Shown here: in pieces, positions 48,047 through 55,880 of the stretch
Numbering within the stretch: the stretch's first letter is position 1
How the letters are laid out: the number at the start of each line of letters is the position of its first letter
Assembly (NCBI RefSeq): GCF_030406045.1
Contig: NZ_CP128988.1
Span: 593,438-657,437 of the forward strand
Direction of reading: 5' to 3'
Length of the DNA: 64,000 bases
Origin: Thiohalobacter sp. IOR34
GTDB taxonomy: Bacteria; Pseudomonadota; Gammaproteobacteria; Thiohalobacterales; Thiohalobacteraceae
Position numbers and translations under genes: made by a program
The notes under the pieces: model-generated
The model's database searches: none
Told to the model about the DNA's origin: nothing
What the model saw: the letters and a program-made list of their open reading frames with translations, nothing else

Positions 48047-48880
48047 TCACGACCGGGCGGCGGGTTTGATGTCGAAATCGGCCCATACCGGGCAGTGGTC
48101 CGAGGGCTTCTCCATGGCGCGGATGTCGTAGGCGATACCGGCGTCGAGACAGCGCTTCGCCAGCGGAGGGGTGGTGAGGATCAGGTCGATGCGCAGGCCG
48201 CGCTTGGGGTCGCGCTCGAAGCCGCGGCTGCGGTAGTCGAACCAGCTGAAGCGGTCGTCGACCTCCGGGTGGCACTGGCGGAAGCTGTCGACCAGGCCCC
48301 AGTCGAGCAGGCGCTGGTACCATTCGCGTTCCTCCGGCAGGAAGCTGCACTTGCCGGTGCGCAGCCAGCGCTTCCTGTTGTCCTCGCCGATGCCGATGTC
48401 GATGTCCAGCGGGGCGACGTTGAGATCGCCCATCACCACCAGATAGTCCTTGGGCGAAAACTCGGTCTCCAGGTATTTCAGCAGGTCGGCGTAGAACCTG
48501 CGCTTGGCCGGGAACTTGGTCTCGTGACTGCGGTTCTCGCCCTGCGGGAAGTAGCCGTTGATGACGGTGAGGCGCTTGCCGCCCGCCAGGGCGAAGGTGC
48601 CGCGGATCAACCGGCGCTGTGCCTCCTCGCCATCGAAGGGGAAGCCACGGCTGACCTCCAGCGGCATTTGCCTGGACAGCAGGGCCACCCCGTAATGGCC
48701 CTTCTGGCCGTGATAGTGGGCATGGTAGCCGAGGGCCTGGATGTCCTGTTCCGGAAATTCCTCGTCGCGTACCTTGGTCTCCTGGATGCCGATGATGTCC
48801 GGGTCGTAGTTTTCGGCCAGGGCCTGCAACTGGTGGCGGCGGGCGCGAATGCCGTTGGTGTTGAAGGAGACGAGGCGCAT
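48047..48880 (-). CDS. xthA: Exodeoxyribonuclease III
   Basis: AP endonuclease and 3'-5' exonuclease of the EEP fold, 277 residues. [14 protein letters not shown] at the N-terminus holds the Asn. IIGIQETKV has the metal-binding Glu near 34. [10 protein letters not shown] is near 110, [15 protein letters not shown] near 147 has catalytic Asp and Asn, and [11 protein letters not shown] near the end gives the Asp-His pair. The ATG at 48880 is the family start; a longer frame begins at 48919. Confidence 0.94.
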   Translation of the reverse strand: MRLVSFNTNGIRARRHQLQALAENYDPDIIGIQETKVRDEEFPEQDIQALGYHAHYHGQKGHYGVALLSRQMPLEVSRGFPFDGEEAQRRLIRGTFALAGGKRLTVINGYFPQGENRSHETKFPAKRRFYADLLKYLETEFSPKDYLVVMGDLNVAPLDIDIGIGEDNRKRWLRTGKCSFLPEEREWYQRLLDWGLVDSFRQCHPEVDDRFSWFDYRSRGFERDPKRGLRIDLILTTPPLAKRCLDAGIAYDIRAMEKPSDHCPVWADFDIKPAARS

Positions 48881-49009
48881 AGGGGGGAAGAGCTCCGGGG
48901 GTTCTGCGGAAGCCCCCATTCTAACCGAGTGCCGCGGTCCGCCATAGCTCGCGGTGCCCGGAGCGTTCGGGTACCATCGGTCCTCCCCCCGGCATGGCGG
49001 TGAACGGCG

Positions 49010-49327
49010 ATGAACCAGCCTCTTGCTTCACGGCAGAAAGCCCTCCTGGAGCGACTGATTGCGCTTGCCCGGCGCCTCTATGCCGAGACGGCGGATTTCC
49101 GCGAACGGCCCGATCAGCTCCAGTTGTGGTACAACCGTGGCTATGCCAACGGCATGCTCGACGCGCTGCAGGCGCTCGGACACGGGGCGGCCCTGGATGC
49201 CGGACTCGAGCCCGATGGCGATGATCCCACCGAGGGCCAGGCGCTGCTCGGCTGGGGACAGGCCTACCGCCACGGCTGGGAGACCGGCCGGCGGGAGGCG
49301 CTGGAGGTGATGGAGTCGGCCCCCTGA
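49010..49327 (+). CDS. Conserved small protein of unknown function
   Basis: 105 residues, not recognised. Helical N-terminus ([14 protein letters not shown]), then [22 protein letters not shown] near 38-59 and a Gly-rich [18 protein letters not shown] near 82-99, hinting at two related helical halves. Start ATG 49010. It heads a run with DUF502 and zapE, though a 25-bp gap intervenes. Confidence 0.7.
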   Translation: MNQPLASRQKALLERLIALARRLYAETADFRERPDQLQLWYNRGYANGMLDALQALGHGAALDAGLEPDGDDPTEGQALLGWGQAYRHGWETGRREALEVMESAP

Positions 49328-49352
49328 GGGGCGCCGCCCGGGAGTGACCATC

Positions 49353-50033
49353 ATGGGACAACAGACGAGCGGACGTTTCATCGGCCGGCTGAACCGTTAT
49401 CTGCTGGCCGGCATCTTCACCGCCATCCCGATCTGGGTCACCTGGCTGATCATCGAGTTCTTCGTCCGCCAGCTGTCCAGTCTCGGCCGTCCCTGGGTCC
49501 AGGGGGTGGCCCGGGTGGTCGAGCCCCTCTGGCCGACGCTGGCGCGCTGGTTGCTGGAGCCCTGGTTCCAGTCGACCCTGGCCGTGTTCTTCACCCTGCT
49601 CAGCCTCTCTCTCCTCGGCTGGGTGGCGACCCGGGTGATCGGTCGCAAGCTGATCGGCCTGTTCGATGCCGTCATCGAGCGCATCCCCTTCGTGCACAAG
49701 GTCTACGGCGCCACCAAGCAGCTGATCTCGGTGATCCAGCAGAAGCCGGAGGGGACCCACCGGGTGGTGTTGATCGAGTTCCCCTCGGCGGAGATGAAGG
49801 CTGTCGGTTTCGTGATGCGCACCCTCACCGACGAGGTGACGGGTGAGGAGCTGGCCGCCGTCTATGTGCCGACCACGCCGAATCCGACCTCCGGCTACCT
49901 GGAGATCGTGCCCATGGAGCGGCTGGTGGCCACCGACTGGAGCATGGACGAGGCGATGACCTTCATCATCTCCGGCGGCGCCGTTGCCCCGAGCCACTTC
50001 CGTTACCGGCAGTCCGACAGCGGGGGTGAATGA
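49353..50033 (+). CDS. DUF502 family membrane protein
   Basis: 226 residues, two membrane helices (about 15-40 and 68-92) in the DUF502 pattern: FTAIPIWVTWLIIEFFV near 20-36, then RIPFVHKVYGATKQLI near 111 and VPTTPNPTSGYLEIVP near 170-185. Function unknown. Overlaps the zapE start by ATGA. ATG 49353 preferred to the GTG at 49344. Confidence 0.88.
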   Translation: MGQQTSGRFIGRLNRYLLAGIFTAIPIWVTWLIIEFFVRQLSSLGRPWVQGVARVVEPLWPTLARWLLEPWFQSTLAVFFTLLSLSLLGWVATRVIGRKLIGLFDAVIERIPFVHKVYGATKQLISVIQQKPEGTHRVVLIEFPSAEMKAVGFVMRTLTDEVTGEELAAVYVPTTPNPTSGYLEIVPMERLVATDWSMDEAMTFIISGGAVAPSHFRYRQSDSGGE

Positions 50034-51154
50034 AGGCGCGTGGCCCGAGAATGACAGCGCCTGCCGGGCCCCGCGAGCGCTATGCGCTGGACCTGCGGCG
50101 CGGTGATTTCCTCCCCGACCCGGCGCAGGCCGAGGCGGTGGAACAGCTCCAGCAGTTGTACGAGGCGCTGCTGACGGCAGCCCCCGGCCGCTGGTGGCAG
50201 CGGCTCCTCGGCCGCCGGCCGCCGCCCTTGCCCGGCCTCTATCTGTGGGGCGGGACGGGCCGTGGCAAGACCTACCTGATGGACAGTTTCCACGACTGTC
50301 TGCCCTTCACCGAAAAGCGGCGGGTCCATTTCCACCGTTTCATGCAGGACATCCATGCCGAGCTGCGCCGGCTGCCGAAGACCCCGAATCCCCTGGCCCT
50401 GATCGCCCGCCGCCTGGCCGCCGAGGTGCGGGTGCTCTGCGTGGACGAGTTCCACGTTCACGACATCGCGGACGCCATGCTGCTCGGCGGCCTGCTGCAG
50501 GCGATGTTCGAGCGGGGCATCGTCCTGGTTGCGACCTCCAACGTGGCCATCGACGACCTCTATCTGGACGGGCTGCAGCGCGACCGCTTCCTGTTCGCCA
50601 TCGAGCTGCTGCAGCGGCATACCCGGAGCGTCCGCCTGGCCGGCGAACAGGACTTCCGTTTCCGCCGGGACCAGGCCGGCAGCGCCTATCGCTGCCTGCA
50701 GGGGGCGGCGGCGGAGGCCTTTCTGGAACAGCTCCTGGCCGAGGCTGGGGTCAGCCCGGGCGGCGGCGTCTTTCCGGGGCGGCATCGGCGCATCCCGGTG
50801 CGAGCCATGGGTGAGGGTATCGCCTGGTTCGATTTTGCCGCGCTGTGCGAGGCGCCGCTCTGGGCGGCGGACTATCTGGACCTTGCCCAGTCCCTGGACA
50901 CCCTGCTGCTAGGCGGCGTGCCCCAGATGGGCGAGGAGAAGGACGATGCGGCCAAGCGTTTCATGCACCTGGTGGATGCGCTCTACGACCAGCGGGTCAG
51001 GCTGGTGTTGACCGCCGAGGTGCCGGCGGAGCAGCTCTATACCGGCCGCTATCTGCGTTTCGCCTTTCGGCGCACCGTCAGCCGGTTGGCCGAGATGGAC
51101 AGTCGAAACTATCAGCCTGTCGGACAGGAAAAAGGGGCCTCACCCGCCGGGTGA
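50030..51154 (+). CDS. zapE: Cell division protein ZapE (AFG1-like ATPase)
   Basis: 374 residues. AAA+ P-loop LWGGTGRGKTYLMD near 74-87; Walker B VLCVDEFHVHD near 139-149; ATSNVAIDDLYLDGLQRDRF near 169-188 is the family signature. Acts with FtsZ under low oxygen. The last ~14 residues (YQPVGQEKGASPAG) are not family sequence: they are read from a MITE-2 end fragment and the terminator stem, and the stop is inside the terminator. Confidence 0.92.
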   Translation: MKARGPRMTAPAGPRERYALDLRRGDFLPDPAQAEAVEQLQQLYEALLTAAPGRWWQRLLGRRPPPLPGLYLWGGTGRGKTYLMDSFHDCLPFTEKRRVHFHRFMQDIHAELRRLPKTPNPLALIARRLAAEVRVLCVDEFHVHDIADAMLLGGLLQAMFERGIVLVATSNVAIDDLYLDGLQRDRFLFAIELLQRHTRSVRLAGEQDFRFRRDQAGSAYRCLQGAAAEAFLEQLLAEAGVSPGGGVFPGRHRRIPVRAMGEGIAWFDFAALCEAPLWAADYLDLAQSLDTLLLGGVPQMGEEKDDAAKRFMHLVDALYDQRVRLVLTAEVPAEQLYTGRYLRFAFRRTVSRLAEMDSRNYQPVGQEKGASPAG

Positions 51155-51164
51155 GGCCCCTTTG
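51131..51164. terminator. Bidirectional intrinsic terminator
   Basis: Perfect 15-bp stem AAAGGGGCCTCACCC with loop GCCG and T/A flanks on both sides, between convergent zapE and dsrC. The zapE stop codon lies in the right arm. Confidence 0.88.
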
Positions 51165-51179
51165 TCGTCAGCCGCGGGT

Positions 51180-51488
51180 TCAGACGCAACCGGTGGGCTT
51201 GGGCAGTGCCCCCCACTTGCAGATCAGCTTCATCGGCCCCTTCTTGAAGGTGTCGTAGAGATCCTTGGAACTCACGTTGAGGGCCTTGGCGAACTTGCGG
51301 ATCGGCGGCACCACGCCGTCTTCCTCGTACATGCGGCGGGCCTCGCGGATGTAGTTCAGCATCTCGTCGGTCAGCTCGTAGCCGTCCATGCGGGCCAGTT
51401 CGCGGGCGACGTCCTCGTTCCAGTCGTCACGGTTGACGAGAAAGCCTTCGCCGTCGAGTTCGAGCTTGAGTTCAGCAGTTGCGTTCAT
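51180..51488 (-). CDS. dsrC: DsrC/TusE family sulfur carrier with both conserved cysteines
   Basis: 102 residues. C-terminal arm LICKWGALPKPTGCV has the penultimate Cys (CysA) and a second Cys separated by exactly ten residues (CysB), the DsrC arrangement; TusE proteins keep only CysA. DsrC carries persulfide or trisulfide for dissimilatory sulfite reductase and sHdr-type sulfur oxidation. Mid-region DEMLNYIREARRMYEEDGVVPPIRKFAKAL is canonical. No dsrAB, dsrEFH or tus genes are in the window. Encoded alone between terminator and divergent DUF2914 gene. Confidence 0.9.
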   Translation of the reverse strand: MNATAELKLELDGEGFLVNRDDWNEDVARELARMDGYELTDEMLNYIREARRMYEEDGVVPPIRKFAKALNVSSKDLYDTFKKGPMKLICKWGALPKPTGCV

Positions 51489-51769
51489 CAGGGTATTTCC
51501 TCATTGCATTTGGGATGGTGGATGGGTGGCAGGCGCGGGTCCTGCGTTCGGGATCCTTTTGGCCTGCCGCGCCGGGAGTCGTGTCTGTAAAGTTGAGTAA
51601 TTTTATCAAGTATTGGGTGGCCACGTCCAGAAAAATCTTTTCCGGGCCTCCCGGCGGGCGGAACTGTGAGCCAGGGCCGGGCGCCGCCGCGGGCCAGGGA
51701 CTACACTGGGGATCCTGGGTAATGCGGCTGACCGCCCGGTGGCCCTGTCTGGAGAGGAGGACGACGCTC

Positions 51770-52450
51770 ATGATTGCAATCAGGGGATGTTCCCGGCGCC
51801 TGCTGCTGGCAGCAGGACTCGGTCTTGCCACCCTGGTCCAGGCCGGGGAAGGGGTGGGTGAGAAACCGGAGGGCTGGGTCGCCCGGGCCCAGTTCACCCG
51901 CGGCATCGAGAACCGCGAACCGGTCGATGAGGTGGTGATCCTCGGCAACGACGAGACCGAGATCTATTTCTTTACCGAGCTGCGCCGGCTTGCGGGCCAC
52001 ACCGTGACCCACCGCTGGGAATACCGCGGGCAGGTGATGGCCGAGGTGCCGTTCAAGGTCGGCGGGCCGCGCTGGCGGGTGTATTCGCGCAAGACGCTGC
52101 GGCCCGGGCAGACCGGTACCTGGACGGTGGTGGTGGTGGACGAATCGGGCTGGCCGCTGCAGGCCAGTGTCTTCAAGTATCAGGATGCGGCGCGGCCGGT
52201 GGAGGGCGAGGGGCGGGTTGGCCTGCCGCCTGCGCCGCCGGTCGAGGAGCAGCAGGCGCCGGCCGAGACGCCCCGGGAACCCTCCATGTCTCCGAACTTG
52301 CCCGCGTCCCGGGAGAGTTCCCAGGAGAGTCAAGGGACTCAGGACACTCAGAACACTCAGGAGACTCAGGAGACTCAGGAGACTCAGGAGACTCAGGAGA
52401 CTCAGGAGACTCAGGAGACTCAGGGGGCGGGCGAGGCTCCCGGGGACTGA
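51770..52450 (+). CDS. DUF2914 exported protein with TQE repeat tail
   Basis: 226 residues. Signal peptide (RRLLLAAGLGLATLVQAG, about 9-26). DUF2914 domain: ARAQFTRGIENREPVDEV near 38, HTVTHRWEYRGQVMAEV near 76 and GTWTVVVVDESGWPL near 118. The C-terminal ~85 residues are disordered, Pro/Glu/Gln-rich, ending in ten TQ(E/D/N/G) triplets from a 9-bp tandem repeat. Start at 51770 follows GGAGAGGAGG. The tail overlaps the convergent neighbour by 31 bp. Confidence 0.83.
   Translation: MIAIRGCSRRLLLAAGLGLATLVQAGEGVGEKPEGWVARAQFTRGIENREPVDEVVILGNDETEIYFFTELRRLAGHTVTHRWEYRGQVMAEVPFKVGGPRWRVYSRKTLRPGQTGTWTVVVVDESGWPLQASVFKYQDAARPVEGEGRVGLPPAPPVEEQQAPAETPREPSMSPNLPASRESSQESQGTQDTQNTQETQETQETQETQETQETQETQGAGEAPGD
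52337..52426 (+). repeat. 9-bp tandem repeat (VNTR) in the DUF2914 gene
   Basis: Ten units of ACTCAGGAG, the middle seven identical, encoding Thr-Gln-Glu. Copy number should vary by slippage without frameshift, because the unit is a multiple of three. Confidence 0.9.
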
Positions 52451-53418
52451 GGCGCATTCCCTGGCACGGGGCCGGGGGCTGAGGGCGGCCGGGTGGTGGC
52501 GGTCGGCGTTTCGGGCAGGGCCGCTGGCGGGGCGCTGCGCTCCAGAGCGGTGAGACGTTGCTCCAGGCGGCGGATGGCCGCTGCCTTCAGGCGCTGTTCC
52601 TCGGCCGCAATGGCCCTCCGCCAGGCCTGCAGCTCGGCCGGGTCCGGCGCCGGGGCGGCCGTCTGCCGGGGTGCCGGCTGCAGGGGTGTGGCGGGCGCGG
52701 TGGCCGACGCCGTCTCTGTCGCCGTGGTGGTGACAGCGCTCATCCGCTGCAGCCAGCCGCGGCCCCAGTCGCCGGCCTGGACCGGCAGTTCGGTGAGGCG
52801 CTGGCGGATCTCCGGCGACTTGGCCGTGAAATAGGTGGTGGCGGCCCCCAGGCCGGCGCCGGTGGCCACGATCAGTGCAATCAGCAGGCTGCGCCCGCGC
52901 CCACTGTGCCGGGGGGCGGCGGGTTTCGGCCGGTTCGGGGCCGATCGCTGGTCAGCCGCGGCAGTCGAGGGCGCGGGATCGGCGGAGGCCAGTTCGAAAT
53001 CGGCGCGGCCGGTGCCGATGCGAGGTCGCGGGCTGCCGGTGAGCAGGGCGATCTCGAAATCGGTGGCCGTCCCCTGGGGGCGGCCGGCCGGCGGGGGCGG
53101 CAGGGGGTCGCCCGGTGACCAGCAGCGACGTTCCCGCAGTTCCCGGCGGGTGAGTTCCAGGCGCAGGCGCTCGAGTTCCTGTGCGGCCTTGCGCTCCATG
53201 CGTTCGGCCGCGGCGATGCGCTGCTGGGCGGCCTGGTGGGTGGAAGAGGAGAGCTGGATCTCCTGCGCGGCCTGTTCCCGTACCTGACGGGCGGTCTCTA
53301 GCAGGTGTTCCAGTTCCCGCAGCCGCGCCTCGCCCCGGGCGGTCCCTTCTGCCAGAGGGGCATCCTCGCCGCTGAGGCGGTTGCCCAGGCTGTAGATCTT
53401 GGCACTGCGTGGCTGCAT
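52420..53418 (-). CDS. Hypothetical membrane protein with coiled coil
   Basis: 332 residues, no family recognised. A coiled coil (about 28-100: ELEHLLETARQVREQAAQEI) precedes a Pro-rich linker, one membrane helix (SLLIALIVATGAGLGAATTYF, near 177-197), then an Ala/Thr/Pro-rich stretch and a short second coiled coil (RRAIAAEEQRLKAAAIRRLE). Start taken as MQPRSAKIYSLG at 53418; the frame extends to 53481 inside a palindrome. Possibly an envelope-spanning structural protein; no stronger claim is possible. Confidence 0.65.
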   Translation of the reverse strand: MQPRSAKIYSLGNRLSGEDAPLAEGTARGEARLRELEHLLETARQVREQAAQEIQLSSSTHQAAQQRIAAAERMERKAAQELERLRLELTRRELRERRCWSPGDPLPPPPAGRPQGTATDFEIALLTGSPRPRIGTGRADFELASADPAPSTAAADQRSAPNRPKPAAPRHSGRGRSLLIALIVATGAGLGAATTYFTAKSPEIRQRLTELPVQAGDWGRGWLQRMSAVTTTATETASATAPATPLQPAPRQTAAPAPDPAELQAWRRAIAAEEQRLKAAAIRRLEQRLTALERSAPPAALPETPTATTRPPSAPGPVPGNAPQSPGASPAP

Positions 53419-53461
53419 GTCGGCTTGTCTTTGCTCCGGCGATTCGGTCGCGGGTTGCCTG

Positions 53462-53509
53462 CTAGGGCCTGTGAACACCACCCAATGGGGTAGTGTTCAC
53501 AGGCCCTAG
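53462..53509. repeat. 48-bp palindrome ending in CTAG
   Basis: CTAGGGCCTGTGAACAC followed by a short ACCC/GGGT stem and its complement, nearly perfect, with CTAG at both ends. It sits 44 bp upstream of the coiled-coil gene start and could be a third, minimal CTAG-ended element or a transcription stop for leftward reading. Confidence 0.75.
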
Positions 53510-53597
53510 TCTAACGGTGGCCGGCGGCGGGTCCGAGGACACAGGTCGCAGTGGCGTTGCCAACCGGCCCACAGTTCGGGATGCTGCCGCCCCAGTC

Positions 53598-53765
53598 CTA
53601 GCAGCCTGTCGGACTCAGGACTGATCTACTGTGCTGGTGGTAGAGCGGCCCAAATATCCCCGATTTCTCGTTGCGTAGGTCCACTATGCGCCTCGAAATC
53701 GTGAACATTTGTGCTCGCTCTACCACCATGCTCGCTACGATCGCCTAAGTCCGACAGGCTGCTAG
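53598..53765 (-). mobile_element. MITE-2 copy B
   Basis: 168 bp. Ends CTAGCAGCCTGTCGGACT and its complement, inverted in orientation relative to the copy at 20736-20904, with about 80 percent identity by eye. CTAG at both ends, no gene. 53510-53597 holds nothing recognisable. Confidence 0.82.
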
Positions 53766-53897
53766 GCTCCCTCATGGTGTATCGGTGGCCGGCGCCCCTG
53801 CCTTGAGCGCCGCTGTCCGTCCTGTGACCGATTTGACGAAGCGGACGGCAGGCCGCAGAGTATGTTTCAACCGTAATGGCAAGAAGGAAAAGTACCC

Positions 53898-54185
53898 ATG
53901 GCATCCACTGTGGACGAATTGAGCATCGAGTATGAGGAAGACGGGCAGGTCCTGGTCAAGCAGCTGGACAAGGTGGTCCTGAGCAAGGGGGCCTGGTCGA
54001 CGGTGATCTTCCGGTACCAGGACTGGGATCGCCGCAAGGAGGCCTATGGGCCGGACCGCTACACCATCCGCCGCTACCAGAAGCGCAACGGCGAGTACAT
54101 CCAGAAGTCCAAGTTCAATATCTCCAGCCGGGATCAGGCCCGGGGTCTGATCGAGGCCCTGCAGAAGTGGGTCGACGCGGATTGA
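53898..54185 (+). CDS. Conserved hypothetical protein
   Basis: 95 residues, acidic/basic mixed, no signal or membrane helix. GAWSTVIFRYQDWDRRKEAYG near 32-52 and a strand-rich RYTIRRYQKRNGEYIQKSKF near 54-73, then a C-terminal helix. The strand-helix end loosely resembles PC4/YdbC-type single-strand binding proteins, but this is weak. ATG 53898 follows AAGAAGGAAAAG. Confidence 0.72.
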   Translation: MASTVDELSIEYEEDGQVLVKQLDKVVLSKGAWSTVIFRYQDWDRRKEAYGPDRYTIRRYQKRNGEYIQKSKFNISSRDQARGLIEALQKWVDAD

Positions 54186-54280
54186 GAGCGGCCTCGAGCG
54201 GATGACATGGCGCGGATCGTGCAAGATCCACCTCGGGGCCGGTCGCCTGCCGGCCCGTGCCGCCAGCGAGGTCGGTCGTC

Positions 54281-54718
54281 ATGCGCAGTTACATCCGTCA
54301 TCCTTCCGAGATTCCCATCGAATTCCGTCCCGAGCAGGGCCGGACGCTGCAGCGCGAGGTGCTGAACAACGTCAGTTGCGGCGGGCTCTCCTTTCAGACA
54401 CATAGCGCCGTCGAGCCCGGCAGTCTGCTGTGGCTCTGCATCCGCTGCGTCCGGCCGGTGTTCGAGGCCCGGGGGCGGGTCAGCTGGTGTCGCTGGCGCC
54501 GCGATCACTACGAGGTGGGTGTCGAGTTCATGGCGCCGGAGGACCGTTACCGGGCGCGGATGGTGGAGCAGCTCTGCTACATCGAACGCTACCGGCGCGA
54601 TGTCCTGCGGCGCGAGGGCCGCCGCCTCACCCCCGAACAGGCGGCGCACGAATGGATCGACAAGTACGCCCGCGACTTTCCTCCCATTCCCGCCACCCTG
54701 CCGGGGCACCCGGCCTGA
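54281..54718 (+). CDS. PilZ domain protein
   Basis: 145 residues. PilZ fold with an Arg-rich N-terminal switch (YIRHPSEIPIEF, single R-H-P in place of RxxxR) and NNVSCGGLSF near 28, the N-x-S-x-x-G motif that contacts c-di-GMP. VSWCRWRRDHYEVGVEFM near 66-83 completes the domain, followed by a helical tail. Binding of c-di-GMP is uncertain because the RxxxR is incomplete. Confidence 0.82.
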   Translation: MRSYIRHPSEIPIEFRPEQGRTLQREVLNNVSCGGLSFQTHSAVEPGSLLWLCIRCVRPVFEARGRVSWCRWRRDHYEVGVEFMAPEDRYRARMVEQLCYIERYRRDVLRREGRRLTPEQAAHEWIDKYARDFPPIPATLPGHPA

Positions 54719-54756
54719 ACGGCAATACCGCCCCGGTCGGCAGGGGGTGACGGCCA

Positions 54757-54785
54757 TTGACACGGGCCATAAATCTAAATGATAA
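54757..54785 (+). promoter_or_regulatory. Promoter of fbpABC
   Basis: TTGACA at 54757-54762, 17-bp spacer, TGATAA at 54780-54785. The Fur box overlaps the -10. Confidence 0.55.
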
Positions 54786-54798
54786 TATTTATCGTTTA
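54776..54798. promoter_or_regulatory. Fur box
   Basis: TAAATGATAATATTTATCGT closely follows the Fur consensus of repeated GATAAT hexamers and lies 25 bp before the fbpA ATG, overlapping the -10. Expected to repress the transporter when iron is replete. Confidence 0.75.
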
Positions 54799-54823
54799 GA
54801 TTGATTATGGAGGTCGATGGCTC

Positions 54824-55849
54824 ATGGCATACAAACTGGGAATCCGCGCACTGCTGGCCGCTGTGCTGGTGGCGCTGGCGGGGGCCGCCTCGGCGGCCGA
54901 GATCGTCAACCTCTATTCGGCGCGCAAGGAGGCCCTGATCCGGCCCCTGCTCGACCGCTTCAGCGCCGAAACCGGTATCCAGGTGAATCTGGTCACCGGC
55001 AAGGCCGATGCCCTGCTGCAGCGGCTGCGCAGCGAGGGCCGCAACAGTCCCGCCGATCTGCTGTTGACCACCGACGCCGGCCGTCTCTACCGGGCCAAGA
55101 AGGCCGGGGTGCTGGCCGCGGTGCAGTCGGAGATCCTCGACAGCCGGGTGCCCGCCAATTACCGCGATCCGGAAGGTTACTGGTACGGGCTCTCGGTACG
55201 CGCGCGGCCGATCGTCTATGTGCGGGACCGGGTCGATCCGGCAGAGCTGTCGACCTACGAGGCGCTGGCCGAGCCCAAGTGGAAGGGCCGCATCTGCATC
55301 CGTTCCTCGAACAACATCTACAACCAGTCGCTGGTCGCCTCGATGATCGCCTCGCGCGGCGTCGAGGCCACCGAGGCCTGGGCTCGCGGGCTGGTGCGCA
55401 ATCTGGCCCGGCCGCCGCGCGGTGGCGATCGTGACCAGATCCGCGCCGCGGCCGCTGGCCAGTGCGACCTGGCCGTGGTCAACACCTATTACCTGGCCAT
55501 CATGCTGCACGACCCGGATCCCGCCCAGCAGGCGGCCGCCCGCCGGGTGGCGGTCTTCTGGCCCAACCAGGACGACCGTGGCACCCACGTCAACGTCAGC
55601 GGCATCGCCCTCACCAAGGCGGCCAGTCACCGCGAAGCGGCCGTCCGCCTGATGGAATACCTGAGTGGCGACGAGGCCCAGGCCTGGTATGCCAGCACCA
55701 ACCACGAGTATCCCATCCGCCGGGGCATCGAGATCAGCGAGACCTTGAAGGCCTGGGGGACGTTCCGGGCCGACACCCTCAACCTCGACATGCTCGGCCG
55801 CTACAACGCCGAGGCGGTCCGGCTGATGGACCGCGCCGGCTGGAAGTGA
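54824..55849 (+). CDS. fbpA: Ferric iron ABC transporter, periplasmic binding protein
   Basis: 341 residues. Signal peptide ends near 25 (AGAASAAEI). Family signatures: VNLYSARKEALIRPLLDRF near 27 and NTYYLAIMLHD near 221-231, containing the paired Tyr that bind Fe3+. TWGTFRADTLNL occurs near the C-terminus. It delivers iron to the FbpB permease. The Fur box upstream agrees with an iron role. Confidence 0.93.
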   Translation: MAYKLGIRALLAAVLVALAGAASAAEIVNLYSARKEALIRPLLDRFSAETGIQVNLVTGKADALLQRLRSEGRNSPADLLLTTDAGRLYRAKKAGVLAAVQSEILDSRVPANYRDPEGYWYGLSVRARPIVYVRDRVDPAELSTYEALAEPKWKGRICIRSSNNIYNQSLVASMIASRGVEATEAWARGLVRNLARPPRGGDRDQIRAAAAGQCDLAVVNTYYLAIMLHDPDPAQQAAARRVAVFWPNQDDRGTHVNVSGIALTKAASHREAAVRLMEYLSGDEAQAWYASTNHEYPIRRGIEISETLKAWGTFRADTLNLDMLGRYNAEAVRLMDRAGWK

Positions 55850-55880
55850 GCGCCGGCCGCAGCGGCGGGGAGCGGCCCGC

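Noticed and set aside
52337-52426. 9-bp repeats considered as a CRISPR or iteron array
   Set aside because: No spacers, too short a unit, in frame within a coding tail, and no replication gene nearby.
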